Positions 55,452 through 64,000 of a stretch of DNA of 64,000 nucleotides are shown one piece after another; the first letter of the stretch is position 1, and every line of letters starts with the position of its first letter. The DNA is taken from contig JANQSS010000188.1 of assembly GCA_028279185.1 (NCBI GenBank), positions 65,001-129,000 of the forward strand, given 5' to 3'. Below the pieces are notes generated by a model, which saw only the letters and a program-made list of their open reading frames with translations, had not been told where the DNA came from and did no database searches. The translations under genes and the position numbers were made by a program. The stretch comes from Saprospiraceae bacterium (GTDB lineage Bacteria > Bacteroidota > Bacteroidia > Chitinophagales > Saprospiraceae).

Positions 55452-56769
55452 TCTTTTTTTACTTCTCTGCTTGCTCATTTTTAGTCAATGTAGAACCACG
55501 AAGACTGCAACAAAACACCCTGACCAAACTAATCGACCCAATTCAGATAGTAGGCCTGTGCCAATTGACACTATCACTTGGAAACCTACCAGTGAAAAAC
55601 CTATCGAAGTCGAAGTGGATGATATAATCGAAGATAACACTACGGTGGAGATCAATTCTAAAATGTTAGGTGTCATTCTTCCGCTTAATATTTCTTCTAT
55701 CACGACTATAAATAATCAAATTTCATCACGGCACGAAGCAATCATTCAATATTATATCGGTATGAAGTTAGGACTCGAATCATTGAAACAGCATGATTCA
55801 GAACTGCACGTAGTATTTGAAGACTCGCAGGAAGATCAAAAAAGGGTTGAACAATTACTTGGCGAATTTCAAACCAGAGGTATAGGGTACGTTTTTGGAG
55901 GCAAAGGACGAAAGACGGTCGAAACTATCGCAAATTTCGCCAAAGAAAATAATATGTTTTATGCCAGCGGCTGGCAAGTGAATTCCGAATTTGTGGGTGA
56001 AAATGAAAGATATATTCAATTTAACCCCGGTTTTCAAGCGCACATTATAACAATCTTGATGCATGCATTATATGAATATAATCCGGAACAAATCATACTC
56101 TTTGGTTCAAAAAAGGAACAGCGCAGAATAGATGAAATTAATCGGCTTTACATGCAATTGACAAATAACGAGGATGAATTAGAAACATTTATAGTTGAGG
56201 ATATGAATGAGCTCGAATTGTTGGAAATGGAAGAATGGAAGCTAGTCGACAAGCGGGGCAATCCGCGATTAGTAGATGATAAAGTTTTCGTAGTGCCCGT
56301 GACACGAAATGTCAATTTAATTCATGACTTTTTTCGTTTTTTGGATTTTAATGAAATGCACGATCGAAGTGTCGTCTACGGAGTGACCGATTGGAATGAT
56401 GAAAAATTATACAATCATTTAAATAATTATGAGGTTCGAATGACTTCATTTACTAATCCTGTCGAACAACAGGGTAATAGTGGTTTTATTGAATCTTTTT
56501 TTAATAAGACGGGTACGTTCCCGCATGAGAAAGCCTTTGAAGGTTACAATCACATATTATTAATGGCTGACTTAATTCATAAAATGGAAGACGGTTCAGT
56601 CAATTCTAATTTATTACTCAATGGACATGGTGTCAAGGCAGAATTAGTTGATCATAACGATTTGCAAAACCCGGGCGTAGACAAGTCGTATAAACCGTCG
56701 TATCTAGAAAACAAGTCAGTCGTCTTGTTGGGATACAAGGATTTTCAATACTATATACTCCCATATTGA
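55408..56769 (+). CDS. Lipoprotein with type-1 periplasmic binding-protein fold
   Basis: The 453-residue product has a lipoprotein signal (LFLLLCLLIFSQC) and a linker rich in T/P. A body from about 85 has type-1 periplasmic-binding pattern: MLGVILPLNISSI, YYIGMKLGLESLKQHDSELHV, FEDSQEDQKRVEQLL, YVFGGKGRKTVETIANFAKENNMFY, and RSVVYGVTDWND (hinge). This resembles the ligand-binding proteins of branched-chain amino-acid transporters and the LpoA-type outer-membrane lipoproteins. I cannot name the ligand. The ATG start at 55408 overlaps guaA by 44 bp; a TTG at 55438 would shorten that to 14 bp. It is followed by trmH with a tiny overlap. Confidence 0.82.
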   Translation: MISVRSHQPRLSGSSLFLLLCLLIFSQCRTTKTATKHPDQTNRPNSDSRPVPIDTITWKPTSEKPIEVEVDDIIEDNTTVEINSKMLGVILPLNISSITTINNQISSRHEAIIQYYIGMKLGLESLKQHDSELHVVFEDSQEDQKRVEQLLGEFQTRGIGYVFGGKGRKTVETIANFAKENNMFYASGWQVNSEFVGENERYIQFNPGFQAHIITILMHALYEYNPEQIILFGSKKEQRRIDEINRLYMQLTNNEDELETFIVEDMNELELLEMEEWKLVDKRGNPRLVDDKVFVVPVTRNVNLIHDFFRFLDFNEMHDRSVVYGVTDWNDEKLYNHLNNYEVRMTSFTNPVEQQGNSGFIESFFNKTGTFPHEKAFEGYNHILLMADLIHKMEDGSVNSNLLLNGHGVKAELVDHNDLQNPGVDKSYKPSYLENKSVVLLGYKDFQYYILPY

Positions 56770-56792
56770 TTGCACTTTATTCGCTCAATAGG

Positions 56793-57413
56793 ATGACGCC
56801 GGAACGCAAAAAACGTATTGAATATATAGCCAGTAAGAGGCAACCAGATGTGAATGTCGTGTTGGAACATGTCCGTGACTTGCATAACGTTGGTGCCGTG
56901 ATCAGGACATGTGATGCGGTTGGTATACATGCCGTTCATATGATTTTAGATCCTGAGTATCGTCCCTCCAAGAAGAAAATTGGTAAGCACACATCAGCAG
57001 GAGCGCGAAAATGGGTTTCCGCGCATGAGTACACCGATATTGAATTGTGCATCATGGCCTTGAAACGGGAGGGGATGCAAATACTGGGAACGACTTTAGC
57101 ATCCGACGCAAAGGACATTTACGATATCGACTTCACCATTCCAACGACGATCATATTTGGTAATGAGCGCTTTGGTTTATCTGAAAAGGCAACGTCGCTG
57201 ATCGATCAGGCAATTGTCATTCCTCAAGTCGGGATGGTGCAAAGCCTCAACATCTCCGTGGCCTGCGCCGTGACGTTATATGAGTTGTATAGACAACGTA
57301 TGTCAGCTGGATTGTACAATCGACCTCTAACAAATAAAATATCGAAGCAGTTCTATAATCTTTACATCAACAGTGAGCTGAAAGATGGAGGAAAAATTGA
57401 TAGTAATGTTTAA
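56793..57413 (+). CDS. TrmH/SpoU-family tRNA/rRNA 2'-O-methyltransferase
   Basis: The 206-residue SPOUT methyltransferase starts at ATG 56793 (MTPERKKRIEYIASKRQPDVNVVLEHVRDLHNVGAVIRTCD); a TTG at 56766 overlapping the lipoprotein stop is unlikely. The three SpoU motifs are visible: NVGAVIRTCDAVGI, then TIIFGNERFGLSEKATSLIDQ, and VIPQVGMVQSLNISVACAVTLYEL. The form is that of TrmH (Gm18 of tRNA); substrate assignment is by overall length (about 200-230) and is not certain. It converges with the aminotransferase at 10 bp. Confidence 0.92.
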   Translation: MTPERKKRIEYIASKRQPDVNVVLEHVRDLHNVGAVIRTCDAVGIHAVHMILDPEYRPSKKKIGKHTSAGARKWVSAHEYTDIELCIMALKREGMQILGTTLASDAKDIYDIDFTIPTTIIFGNERFGLSEKATSLIDQAIVIPQVGMVQSLNISVACAVTLYELYRQRMSAGLYNRPLTNKISKQFYNLYINSELKDGGKIDSNV

Positions 57414-57423
57414 ACTACTCTTT

Positions 57424-58620
57424 TTAGTTTAATTTTGAGAGTGCTGATTCAATTTGATCCAGTGCCTTAATTAATTGTTCATCCGACGCAGCAAAAGAAA
57501 TCCGTATACATTTTGGATTTCCAAAAGCAGAACCACTTACGGTGGCAACATGAGCATATTCTAATAAATATAATGCTAAGTCATCTGAATTTTCGATTCG
57601 CTGATTATGGGATGACTTTCCTAAATAATAGGAAATATCTGGGAATATATAGAATGCCCCATCCGGATCATTAGCCTTAATTCCCGGAATGGCATTTAAC
57701 CGATCCCTAACCAATTTTTTACGTTTTTTATACGTATCGCACATATGGCGCGTCGGTCCTCTTTCCCCTTCAAGTGCCGTGACAGCAGCCTTCTGACCAA
57801 ATGCGGTGGCCCCCGATGTGCACTGACTTTGGATTTTTGAACATGCCTTGGCCAGCCAGACTGGTGCTGCCATATAACCTAATCGCCATCCTGTCATTGC
57901 AAATCCTTTCGAAAACCCGTTGACGACTATTGTTCGTTCTTGCATTCCAGGGCAATTTGCAATACTATAATGCTTTCCCGAAAAATTAATGTACTCGTAA
58001 ATTTCATCTGAAACAACGAGTAACTTTTCATGCGATAAAATAACTTGACTTAATGCCAATAACTCTTCTTCAGAATAGACAGACCCTGTGGGGTTACAGG
58101 GAGAACTAAAAATAACATACTTCGTTCTATCCGTAATGGCATTTGACAATTGCTCAGGACGCACCTTATAGTCCTGGTTGATTTCTGCTGACACAGCAAT
58201 TGGTACGCCTTCTGCGACGCGAACAATATCAAAATAAGAAACCCAATACGGTGTAAACAGTATTACTTCATCCCCTGGATTGAGCAGCGCCATCGCCAGG
58301 TTAGAAATTGTTTGTTTAGCCCCATTGGAAACAACGATTTGATCAGGGCTATAATCAAGACCATTTTCACGAGAAAACTTTGAGCAAATTGCTGATCTCA
58401 ATTCCGGTAATCCAGGAACGGGTGTATATTTTGTATATCCATCGTGCAAGGCTTGCGTGGCGGCATCTTTTATATAATCTGGGGTGTCAAAATCTGGCTC
58501 ACCCAGACTTAGGCTAATTACATCATGACCTTCAGCTCTCAGCTCTTGTGCCAGACGTGACATTTTTAAAGTCGCGGATTCGGCTATATTTAGTGCACGC
58601 TTTGATAGTAATTCCTGCAT
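57424..58620 (-). CDS. Class I pyridoxal-phosphate aminotransferase (aspartate-type)
   Basis: The 398-residue product starts at ATG 58620 (MQELLSKRALNIAESATLKM), with a TTG nine codons upstream considered unlikely. Family landmarks: SLSLGEPDFDTPDYI, DGYTKYTPVPGLPELRSAI, SNGAKQTISNLAMALLNPGDEV, PYWVSYFD, SSPCNPTGSVYSEEEL, VVSDEIYEYI and the PLP lysine K238 in NGFSKGFAMTGWRLGY. This is the AspB-like (class Igamma) group used by many bacteria as aspartate aminotransferase, with broad specificity. It is monocistronic. Confidence 0.94.
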   Translation of the reverse strand: MQELLSKRALNIAESATLKMSRLAQELRAEGHDVISLSLGEPDFDTPDYIKDAATQALHDGYTKYTPVPGLPELRSAICSKFSRENGLDYSPDQIVVSNGAKQTISNLAMALLNPGDEVILFTPYWVSYFDIVRVAEGVPIAVSAEINQDYKVRPEQLSNAITDRTKYVIFSSPCNPTGSVYSEEELLALSQVILSHEKLLVVSDEIYEYINFSGKHYSIANCPGMQERTIVVNGFSKGFAMTGWRLGYMAAPVWLAKACSKIQSQCTSGATAFGQKAAVTALEGERGPTRHMCDTYKKRKKLVRDRLNAIPGIKANDPDGAFYIFPDISYYLGKSSHNQRIENSDDLALYLLEYAHVATVSGSAFGNPKCIRISFAASDEQLIKALDQIESALSKLN

Positions 58621-58744
58621 AATATTTTCGTCAAATTGAGGGCGCAAATTACCGAAAATAACGATTGGAATTACATTTAACTTCCCAATTCAAGCGCTTA
58701 TTTTAATCAATGATGAAATTAAACTCGAAGAGCATTTTCGCTAC

Positions 58745-60136
58745 TCATTTCATGATATTCCAATCTACTTTTTCTTGCCATTGACCGCGTCTGAAATCAG
58801 GGATGGAAATGGGTATGTTTCCGAGTTCGATCGATAACTTGGAAAGAGGTACAACAACAGACCAATCAACAGCATCGTAAACATTCATGTCCAAAGCAAC
58901 CCCCCGATTGAGACAATCGATCAAGCGATACATTTGAACGAAGTCCATGCCGCCATGCCCGCCGTATTTGGTGATTGGCTCTTTCAGCTCATTCCATATA
59001 GGATGGTTGTATTTATTTCTCATTTCATTTAGGGCTTTTTCATCTAACCACCTGTGCCCATTTGAATTGTCTCTAAGCGCGAGTCGACTTGGGTAACCTT
59101 CATGATATCCATGCGTGCCACCAAGAGCGTTGATTCTGCTGTATGGCCTTGGTGTTACGACATCATGCTTGAGTACAATGGATCTGCCTCGCTCAGTTTG
59201 AATCATTGTCGTATTTATGTCTCCATGGGCAAAATTTGACGTATCGCGAAAGGGATGGTCTGCTTCTACATGCCGAGCATAGTCATCGAGACTTTTAGAA
59301 ACAGAACTCATAGAAACAAGCTTTTGCATACGATCGCCTTTTCCGATGTCCATATACTGAGCTATGGGCCCCAGACCATGTGTAGGGTACAAGTTAGCGT
59401 CGGTTGTTTGATGATGGCGAAGCCGCCAATAGTCATAGTAGTATGACTTGCTAAATAAGAGTGACTTCAAATCATGAATATATGCACCTTCTCCATGTGT
59501 TATTTCTCCAAATATGCCGTGTTTAACCATGTTCAGGAGCCAAAGCTCTTCACGCCCATAACATACGTTTTCCAACATCATGCAATGTGTGCGGTATTTC
59601 TCGGCTGTATCAACCAGCTTCCAGCAATCATCAATGGTTAAAGCAATGGGGACTTCAACAGCAACGTGAATGCCGTTTTCCATAGCATGGACTGCCATCT
59701 CCACATGGCTATTCCACGGTGTTGAAATGATGACTAGATCTAATTCCTCATTATCCAACATATCTCGCCAGGCCGAAGCGTCATTGCTATAATCAGGGCT
59801 TGGAATCACCTGATTTTCGATTAATTTCTTAGCCTCATCCAGTTTTTTTGACTGAATGTCGCATAATGAAACGATTTCTGCTTTTGGGTACAAGGCGTCC
59901 ACCAGGTGTACATGGTTTTGACCCCGATTTCCGAGCCCTATGAAGCCAACCTTAACTTTAGGAATTGGATTCAGTTGAAGGTTTTTGACATGCGTTGCAT
60001 TCGAAGGTCTATCTCTTGTTAGCCGATCGGCCTCTTGGAGTGCCCTGTCATAGGAGATGAGTTGTTTGAAGGGCAGCCCTAAGAGTGCGGCAGATGAGGC
60101 AGAAAGACGAATAAAACTTCTTCGACTGTTTTTCAT
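58745..60136 (-). CDS. Gfo/Idh/MocA-family enzyme of GH109 type, Tat-exported
   Basis: The 463-residue product begins with a twin-arginine signal (SRRSFIRLSASSAALLGLP). The Rossmann start VKVGFIGLGNRGQNHVHLV is followed by EIVSLCDIQSKKLDEAKKLI, LDLVIISTPWNSHVEMAVHAME and the EVPIALTIDDCWKLVDTAE helix. The next part, ENVCYGREELWLLNMVKHGIFG, GEGAYIHDLKS and ANLYPTHGLGPIAQYMDI, is characteristic of GH109 alpha-N-acetylgalactosaminidases, which use a tightly bound NAD. It would act on N-acetylgalactosamine glycans in the periplasm. It is alone on the minus strand and divergent from an ASST-like T9SS cargo. Confidence 0.9.
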   Translation of the reverse strand: MKNSRRSFIRLSASSAALLGLPFKQLISYDRALQEADRLTRDRPSNATHVKNLQLNPIPKVKVGFIGLGNRGQNHVHLVDALYPKAEIVSLCDIQSKKLDEAKKLIENQVIPSPDYSNDASAWRDMLDNEELDLVIISTPWNSHVEMAVHAMENGIHVAVEVPIALTIDDCWKLVDTAEKYRTHCMMLENVCYGREELWLLNMVKHGIFGEITHGEGAYIHDLKSLLFSKSYYYDYWRLRHHQTTDANLYPTHGLGPIAQYMDIGKGDRMQKLVSMSSVSKSLDDYARHVEADHPFRDTSNFAHGDINTTMIQTERGRSIVLKHDVVTPRPYSRINALGGTHGYHEGYPSRLALRDNSNGHRWLDEKALNEMRNKYNHPIWNELKEPITKYGGHGGMDFVQMYRLIDCLNRGVALDMNVYDAVDWSVVVPLSKLSIELGNIPISIPDFRRGQWQEKVDWNIMK

Positions 60137-60209
60137 TGAAATTGTATATTGAAATCGTTTTAATAAGTGAACGTCTTCGACGCTATCATTTAGTTTTAAA
60201 ATTACTGAA

Positions 60210-61832
60210 ATGAAACGTACATCAGAAATCTACGGTAAAATAATTCCACGATCATATTTTTGCTTCGTAAAATTGAGTGTTATACTACCGACATTGGTTA
60301 CATGGCAATTCCTTTTTGGTCAAACTATTGGGATTAATCTTAATAGAGAGGATGCTATGAACGGTTACGTGTTATTCACCGCTCATAATGTTAATGGCCA
60401 ATATTTAATTGATAATTGTGGAGAAGTCGTTCATCAATGGGACAACACATCAGGTCTCGATCTTCACGCAAAATTACTTCCAAGTGGAAACCTGGTTTAC
60501 TTGCGAAGCAACAAAATATATGAAGAGGATTGGAGTGGAAATATTGTAGTCGAAATAACAGCGAACACAAGTAATTTTAATTTCTCTTACGAGGTGATAA
60601 AATTACCTAATGGTAATTACCTATGCCTTGGCAGAAGAGGCATGAGCACCCAGGAGTTTATTGATCAGGGTTTTAACCTGGATGGAGCATCTCCAGCCGT
60701 GGTTGATGTTGTAGTTGAAGTTAACCCTTCAGGTACCATAGTCTGGGAGTGGAATATCGCGGACCATGTGATACAAGAACGAGATGCGAATCTTGGGAAT
60801 TATGGGGTAGTTGCTGATCACCCTGAATTGCTTAATCTTGATGCCATTTCTACATATGACTGGACAAACTGGGAATCTTTTATGATTAATGGAATGGACT
60901 ACAATGTTGAATTGGATCAAATAGTATTGAGTATTCGAAAAATGTCGGAGATAGCGGTGATCGACCATTCAACGACAACCGCTGAAGCGGCAGGCCATAC
61001 TGGTGGAAATTCTGGAAAAGGAGGTGACATTTTGTATAGATGGGGAAACCCACAAAATTATGGAAGAGGTACGGCCGCAGATCGCGAACTGTATTTTCAG
61101 CACAATCCAAATTGGATTCAGAACGGAGAACACGCAGGTAAATTGATTTGTTACAATAATGGATTATCAAGGACTGTCCCGGCGCTCAATTATTCGGAAG
61201 TACCAATTCTGAATACGCCCATTGATGAAAATGGACATTACCATATTCAGGAAGGGATGCCCTTTGGCCCAATGACACCTGACATCAATTTTCAAGGGAA
61301 TAATGAAGATGCACCATTTTATTCAGGTTATACATCAGCCGCTACTATGTTGCCGAATGGAAATACGTTTATTACGGAAGGATTAGCCAGTCATATATTG
61401 GAATTGAATATTGAAGGAGAGTTGGTGTGGTCTTATCAAGCACCGACCGCTGGTTGGCTCTTCAGAGCAGAGAAATATCCAGTTGATTATCCGGCTTTTG
61501 AAGGCAAAGACTTAACACCATATGGCACAATTCCTGATGATAATAGCACATACGACTGTGAACTTTTTTCTACCGTATCAGAGAAATTCAATGATGAAAG
61601 TGTCATTACTATAAACTCATTAAACGCGACAGAATTGATAGTTTCTAATGGGATTGCTGGACGAACTGAGTATAAAATAATAGATATGCAGGGCAAACTG
61701 CATCAGAGCGGTGAAGTTTTGTTTGGTGAGCGACGGATACCCATTCAAGCCTTGGGCCGTGGAATGTTCATTATTCGATTCAATGATAAACAGGGAAAAA
61801 TTTATTCATCCATTCGATTTATAAAAGTATAA
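60210..61832 (+). CDS. Arylsulfotransferase-like (ASST) protein with T9SS type-A sorting tail (paralogue)
   Basis: The 540-residue product has a signal sequence (about 20-40, ending LFGQ) and the same body as the 25832 gene: LIDNCGEVVHQWDN, GMDYNVELDQIVLS, IDHSTTTAEA, GKGGDILYRWGNPQNYG and YFQHNPNWIQNG. The tail (VSNGIAGRTEYKIIDMQGK, LGRGMFIIRF, IRFIKV) is a T9SS type-A sorting domain. The motif that is HQHHDVEVLPNGN in the paralogue reads FSYEVIKLPNGN here, so the conserved histidines of that segment are absent. This may be a binding protein rather than an enzyme. It is monocistronic and divergent from the GH109 gene. Confidence 0.85.
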   Translation: MKRTSEIYGKIIPRSYFCFVKLSVILPTLVTWQFLFGQTIGINLNREDAMNGYVLFTAHNVNGQYLIDNCGEVVHQWDNTSGLDLHAKLLPSGNLVYLRSNKIYEEDWSGNIVVEITANTSNFNFSYEVIKLPNGNYLCLGRRGMSTQEFIDQGFNLDGASPAVVDVVVEVNPSGTIVWEWNIADHVIQERDANLGNYGVVADHPELLNLDAISTYDWTNWESFMINGMDYNVELDQIVLSIRKMSEIAVIDHSTTTAEAAGHTGGNSGKGGDILYRWGNPQNYGRGTAADRELYFQHNPNWIQNGEHAGKLICYNNGLSRTVPALNYSEVPILNTPIDENGHYHIQEGMPFGPMTPDINFQGNNEDAPFYSGYTSAATMLPNGNTFITEGLASHILELNIEGELVWSYQAPTAGWLFRAEKYPVDYPAFEGKDLTPYGTIPDDNSTYDCELFSTVSEKFNDESVITINSLNATELIVSNGIAGRTEYKIIDMQGKLHQSGEVLFGERRIPIQALGRGMFIIRFNDKQGKIYSSIRFIKV

Positions 61833-61877
61833 GACCACATTTTCATTCTTGCCGCTGAACCTCCTCTTCTGTTGATC

Positions 61878-62567
61878 TTAGTTTGAGTCAACTTCCAGCT
61901 TAATTCCTTGACCACGAACACGCAATATTTTTACATTTACATCCCTTGATAAATATTTACGCAGTCGGGATATAAATACGTCCATAGAACGACTTGTGAA
62001 ATAGTCACTTTGTTGCCAAATGTGCTCTAGCATATTTTTCTTCGGCATAAGTTTATTTTGGTTATTTGCCAGGTAGACCAATATCTGGCATTCTTTTTCC
62101 GTCAATTGCTGTCGATCTTCTTTGTAAATTAATAATAGATTAGTTGGATCCAATGTGTATGAACCAATCTGTATTTTATCAGTAAAATCGGTTAATGTAG
62201 TTGATAGTTTGGATAAGATGTTTTGGATGCGCAAAACCAATTCATCTGCTTCGAAAGGTTTAGTAATGTAATCGATCGCACCCATTTTCAATCCTTGAAT
62301 GCGATCATGTTTCTGTTTTTTTGCTGTCAAAAAGAGAAAAGGCATATCAGAAGTCCGCGTAATAATGTATTCCGCAACTTTAAACCCAGATTGTTTTGGC
62401 ATGGATACATCCAGGATGCAAATATCAAAATGTCGTGAGTTAAACACGTCCATGGCCGCCTGTCCATCCGTCACCCAGGTGACGGACATATCGTGCATCT
62501 CGAGGTACAATTTTAATACATGCCCGAGATCATTATCATCCTCCGCGAGTAAAATGTCAGGTTTCAT
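61878..62567 (-). CDS. OmpR/PhoB-family response regulator
   Basis: The 229-residue protein has a receiver domain with acidic pair D10-D11, phospho-acceptor D53 (ICILDVSMPKQ), T81 and K103. A C-terminal winged helix follows (about 135-226, with LTEKECQILVYLANNQNKLM and the recognition helix region SRSMDVFISRLRKYL). Its ATG lies inside the end of the sensor kinase gene (11-bp overlap), so the two form one operon. Targets are not known. It converges with the ASST-like gene at 46 bp. Confidence 0.95.
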   Translation of the reverse strand: MKPDILLAEDDNDLGHVLKLYLEMHDMSVTWVTDGQAAMDVFNSRHFDICILDVSMPKQSGFKVAEYIITRTSDMPFLFLTAKKQKHDRIQGLKMGAIDYITKPFEADELVLRIQNILSKLSTTLTDFTDKIQIGSYTLDPTNLLLIYKEDRQQLTEKECQILVYLANNQNKLMPKKNMLEHIWQQSDYFTSRSMDVFISRLRKYLSRDVNVKILRVRGQGIKLEVDSN

Positions 62568-63915
62568 CGTCTGCAGGAAGTTTGATATGTACGGAAAACC
62601 CGGCCGTCGTATCTGAAATTATATTTAGTGTGCCGCCATGTGCTTTTACTATTTGCCTTGATTGATATATACCCAATCCGAGGCCGGAGAGATGACTGGA
62701 TGATTCAGGCCGATAGTATTTATTGCCCAGGTTTTTTACGACATCTCGATTCACTCCTTGTCCATTGTCGGTAATTTCAATTTTAATTGAATCCAGTAGG
62801 GATCGAGCGCTGATAAAAATTTGTAGATTTTCATCTTCTTCATTATAATGAAATGCATTGTCTAGCACATTTAAAAAGGCTGTTTTAAGATAGAAAGGGT
62901 CTCCATTGAAGGTTATATTGATAGGATCGGAATCATAAGTGATATTAACCGTACGATTATTATACTTAATAGTCATATCCTGAATGCAATGTTGAATTAA
63001 TCGGCTCAGAGCGACTTCTTTTTTATTGAGTACTTCTTTTAGTTGTGGTGTGGCATTTTGATTTAACTGATCAATTATTTGTTGTAGTCGTGCCGTTTGT
63101 GCGTGAACGTAAGATCCCATTTTACGTGCTTCAGTCAAGTTGTTTTCGGCCAAATATTTCATTTGGGATGCGCTGGCTACCTTAATGGTTGTAAGGGGAG
63201 TTTGAAATGAGTGCTGTATATTATCGACAAATTCAATTTGTTGTTGTTTCTCTTTTTGCAACCGAAACAGACGCGTCATTGACCAGACTAATAATCCCGT
63301 TAATAGTAAAAACGAAATAATTGCTAGAATCACCTGACCTGTAATCTGTTGCAGAGTCTTTGGCCATATATTGTCGTAAACAAAATATAACTTAGCAAAG
63401 AAAAAAATATTTTTTTCTGTGGACGAAAAGCTTCCATAGGAAACGGCACCTTGGAGTTCAGACAGACTGCCTAATAAGCTATTTTTAATACTGGGCTCTA
63501 ACCGTTGATAGGGAACATAATTGTTGTCGTCGTCGATCGGACCCCATTCTTCCAGAACAATTGCAAATCGTACCGAAGATCCAAACTGTTGATGAACTTG
63601 ATTAAGGAGACGGTCGCGTTCTGAATTTAATTCAGAAAAGTCAAACGGGATAGCGGCTGGTTCGATTTCATCCAGAATAGAATAACTATGAATCGTATCC
63701 GCAAAAAGATCAGCATATTGAACAAGAAAGTCATTGGGCGCATTTTCACCTTCAACTGGGTTTAAAATGAGGTTTAACTCTTGTGCAATCTCGCCGAGTT
63801 GCTTTCCAGCTGTTAGCGCGTAGGCGTCTCGCAAAAAAAGCCATTGCGTGCAAAGGAGTATAAGCCAAACGGCTATACTCAATCCTATTAGTACGTATTC
63901 TTTACGTGACTTCAT
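62557..63915 (-). CDS. Sensor histidine kinase with altered H-box
   Basis: The 452-residue protein has two membrane spans (about 8-27 and 192-213) around an extracytoplasmic domain of about 165 residues. The cytoplasmic part has no clear HAMP. The dimerisation box is VDNIQHSFQTPLTTI with H235, where the next residue is Ser in place of the usual Glu or Asp. The ATPase domain has FLNVLDNAFHYN (N box), EITDNGQGV (G1) and SSHLSGLGLGIY (G2), all intact. It would signal to the OmpR-type regulator encoded 11 bp into its 3' end. Its start has a TATCTTCA box about 28 bases upstream. Confidence 0.93.
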   Translation of the reverse strand: MKSRKEYVLIGLSIAVWLILLCTQWLFLRDAYALTAGKQLGEIAQELNLILNPVEGENAPNDFLVQYADLFADTIHSYSILDEIEPAAIPFDFSELNSERDRLLNQVHQQFGSSVRFAIVLEEWGPIDDDNNYVPYQRLEPSIKNSLLGSLSELQGAVSYGSFSSTEKNIFFFAKLYFVYDNIWPKTLQQITGQVILAIISFLLLTGLLVWSMTRLFRLQKEKQQQIEFVDNIQHSFQTPLTTIKVASASQMKYLAENNLTEARKMGSYVHAQTARLQQIIDQLNQNATPQLKEVLNKKEVALSRLIQHCIQDMTIKYNNRTVNITYDSDPINITFNGDPFYLKTAFLNVLDNAFHYNEEDENLQIFISARSLLDSIKIEITDNGQGVNRDVVKNLGNKYYRPESSSHLSGLGLGIYQSRQIVKAHGGTLNIISDTTAGFSVHIKLPADDET

Positions 63916-63942
63916 GTTGTGTCGAAAAACCTCTTTGTATTG

Positions 63943-63950
63943 TGAAGATA
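63943..63950 (-). promoter_or_regulatory. Candidate -7-like box (TATCTTCA) of the two-component operon
   Basis: TATCTTCA on the minus strand, 27 bases ahead of the kinase ATG at 63915; two mismatches to TAnnTTTG. The last 50 bases of the window hold nothing recognised. Confidence 0.25.
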
Positions 63951-64000
63951 TAAAGTTGTGCTGACCGGCGGACTATGTTGCTTCCACCGTTAACCTTGCA

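Overview
The window reads as chromosomal DNA of a Bacteroidota bacterium. The evidence is several type IX secretion (T9SS) sorting tails, a gldA-gldF-gldG cluster, Bacteroidota-restricted families (DUF1599, BT_3928-type DoxX, a long NusB, DUF6090), promoter boxes of the TAnnTTTG type, few Shine-Dalgarno sites, and a moderate-to-low GC content judged by eye. A marine or freshwater member of Saprospiria or Chitinophagia is a guess; the window does not fix the class.

Layout. The window opens inside a 23S rRNA gene, followed by 5S rRNA and a clear terminator (1-2046). Next come secreted and surface proteins: a vWA-like protein, an Oar-like TonB-dependent receptor, and a lipoprotein of the vanadium haloperoxidase/PAP2 superfamily (2.4-9.0 kb). 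A regulatory block follows (9.2-13.6 kb): an ECF sigma factor, a small membrane protein, a CpxP/Spy-like protein, and a LytTR response regulator with its propeller-type sensor kinase. From 13.7 to 18.1 kb lie a tail-fibre-like surface protein, DUF1801 and SRPBCC proteins, a membrane AraC-type regulator and a DUF1579 protein.

Two tRNA genes (Ser-GCT, Pro-TGG) at 18.2-18.5 kb border a small scar-like stretch. The 3' end of tRNA-Pro is repeated exactly about 440 bp downstream inside a degenerate tRNA-Pro copy, with a frameshifted GIY-YIG gene between. A transglutaminase-like secreted protein, an FMN reductase/NmrA pair, a two-gene glycosyltransferase operon and an arylsulfotransferase-like T9SS cargo follow (19.2-27.5 kb). 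Then come polyphosphate kinase, a nucleoside phosphorylase, a LuxE-like protein, a T9SS type-B cargo, and a RAYT-like protein without its HUH motif (27.5-35.3 kb).

The second half is mostly ordinary. It holds gldA-gldF-gldG-DUF4340 behind a well-formed promoter, an isoaspartyl peptidase, a TPR/outer-membrane-barrel gene pair, ornithine aminotransferase, coaE-yigZ, a DMT permease, a DUF1599-BT_3928-nusB-guaA-lipoprotein-trmH run, an aminotransferase, a GH109-like enzyme, a second arylsulfotransferase-like T9SS cargo, and a two-component system at the right edge.

I see no CRISPR array, prophage or recognisable anti-phage system. The features most worth a second look are the tRNA-Pro scar, the catalytically altered RAYT-like protein, the sigma factor with no normal start codon, the arylsulfotransferase paralogue pair, the histidine kinase with an altered H-box, and the transglutaminase-like orphan.
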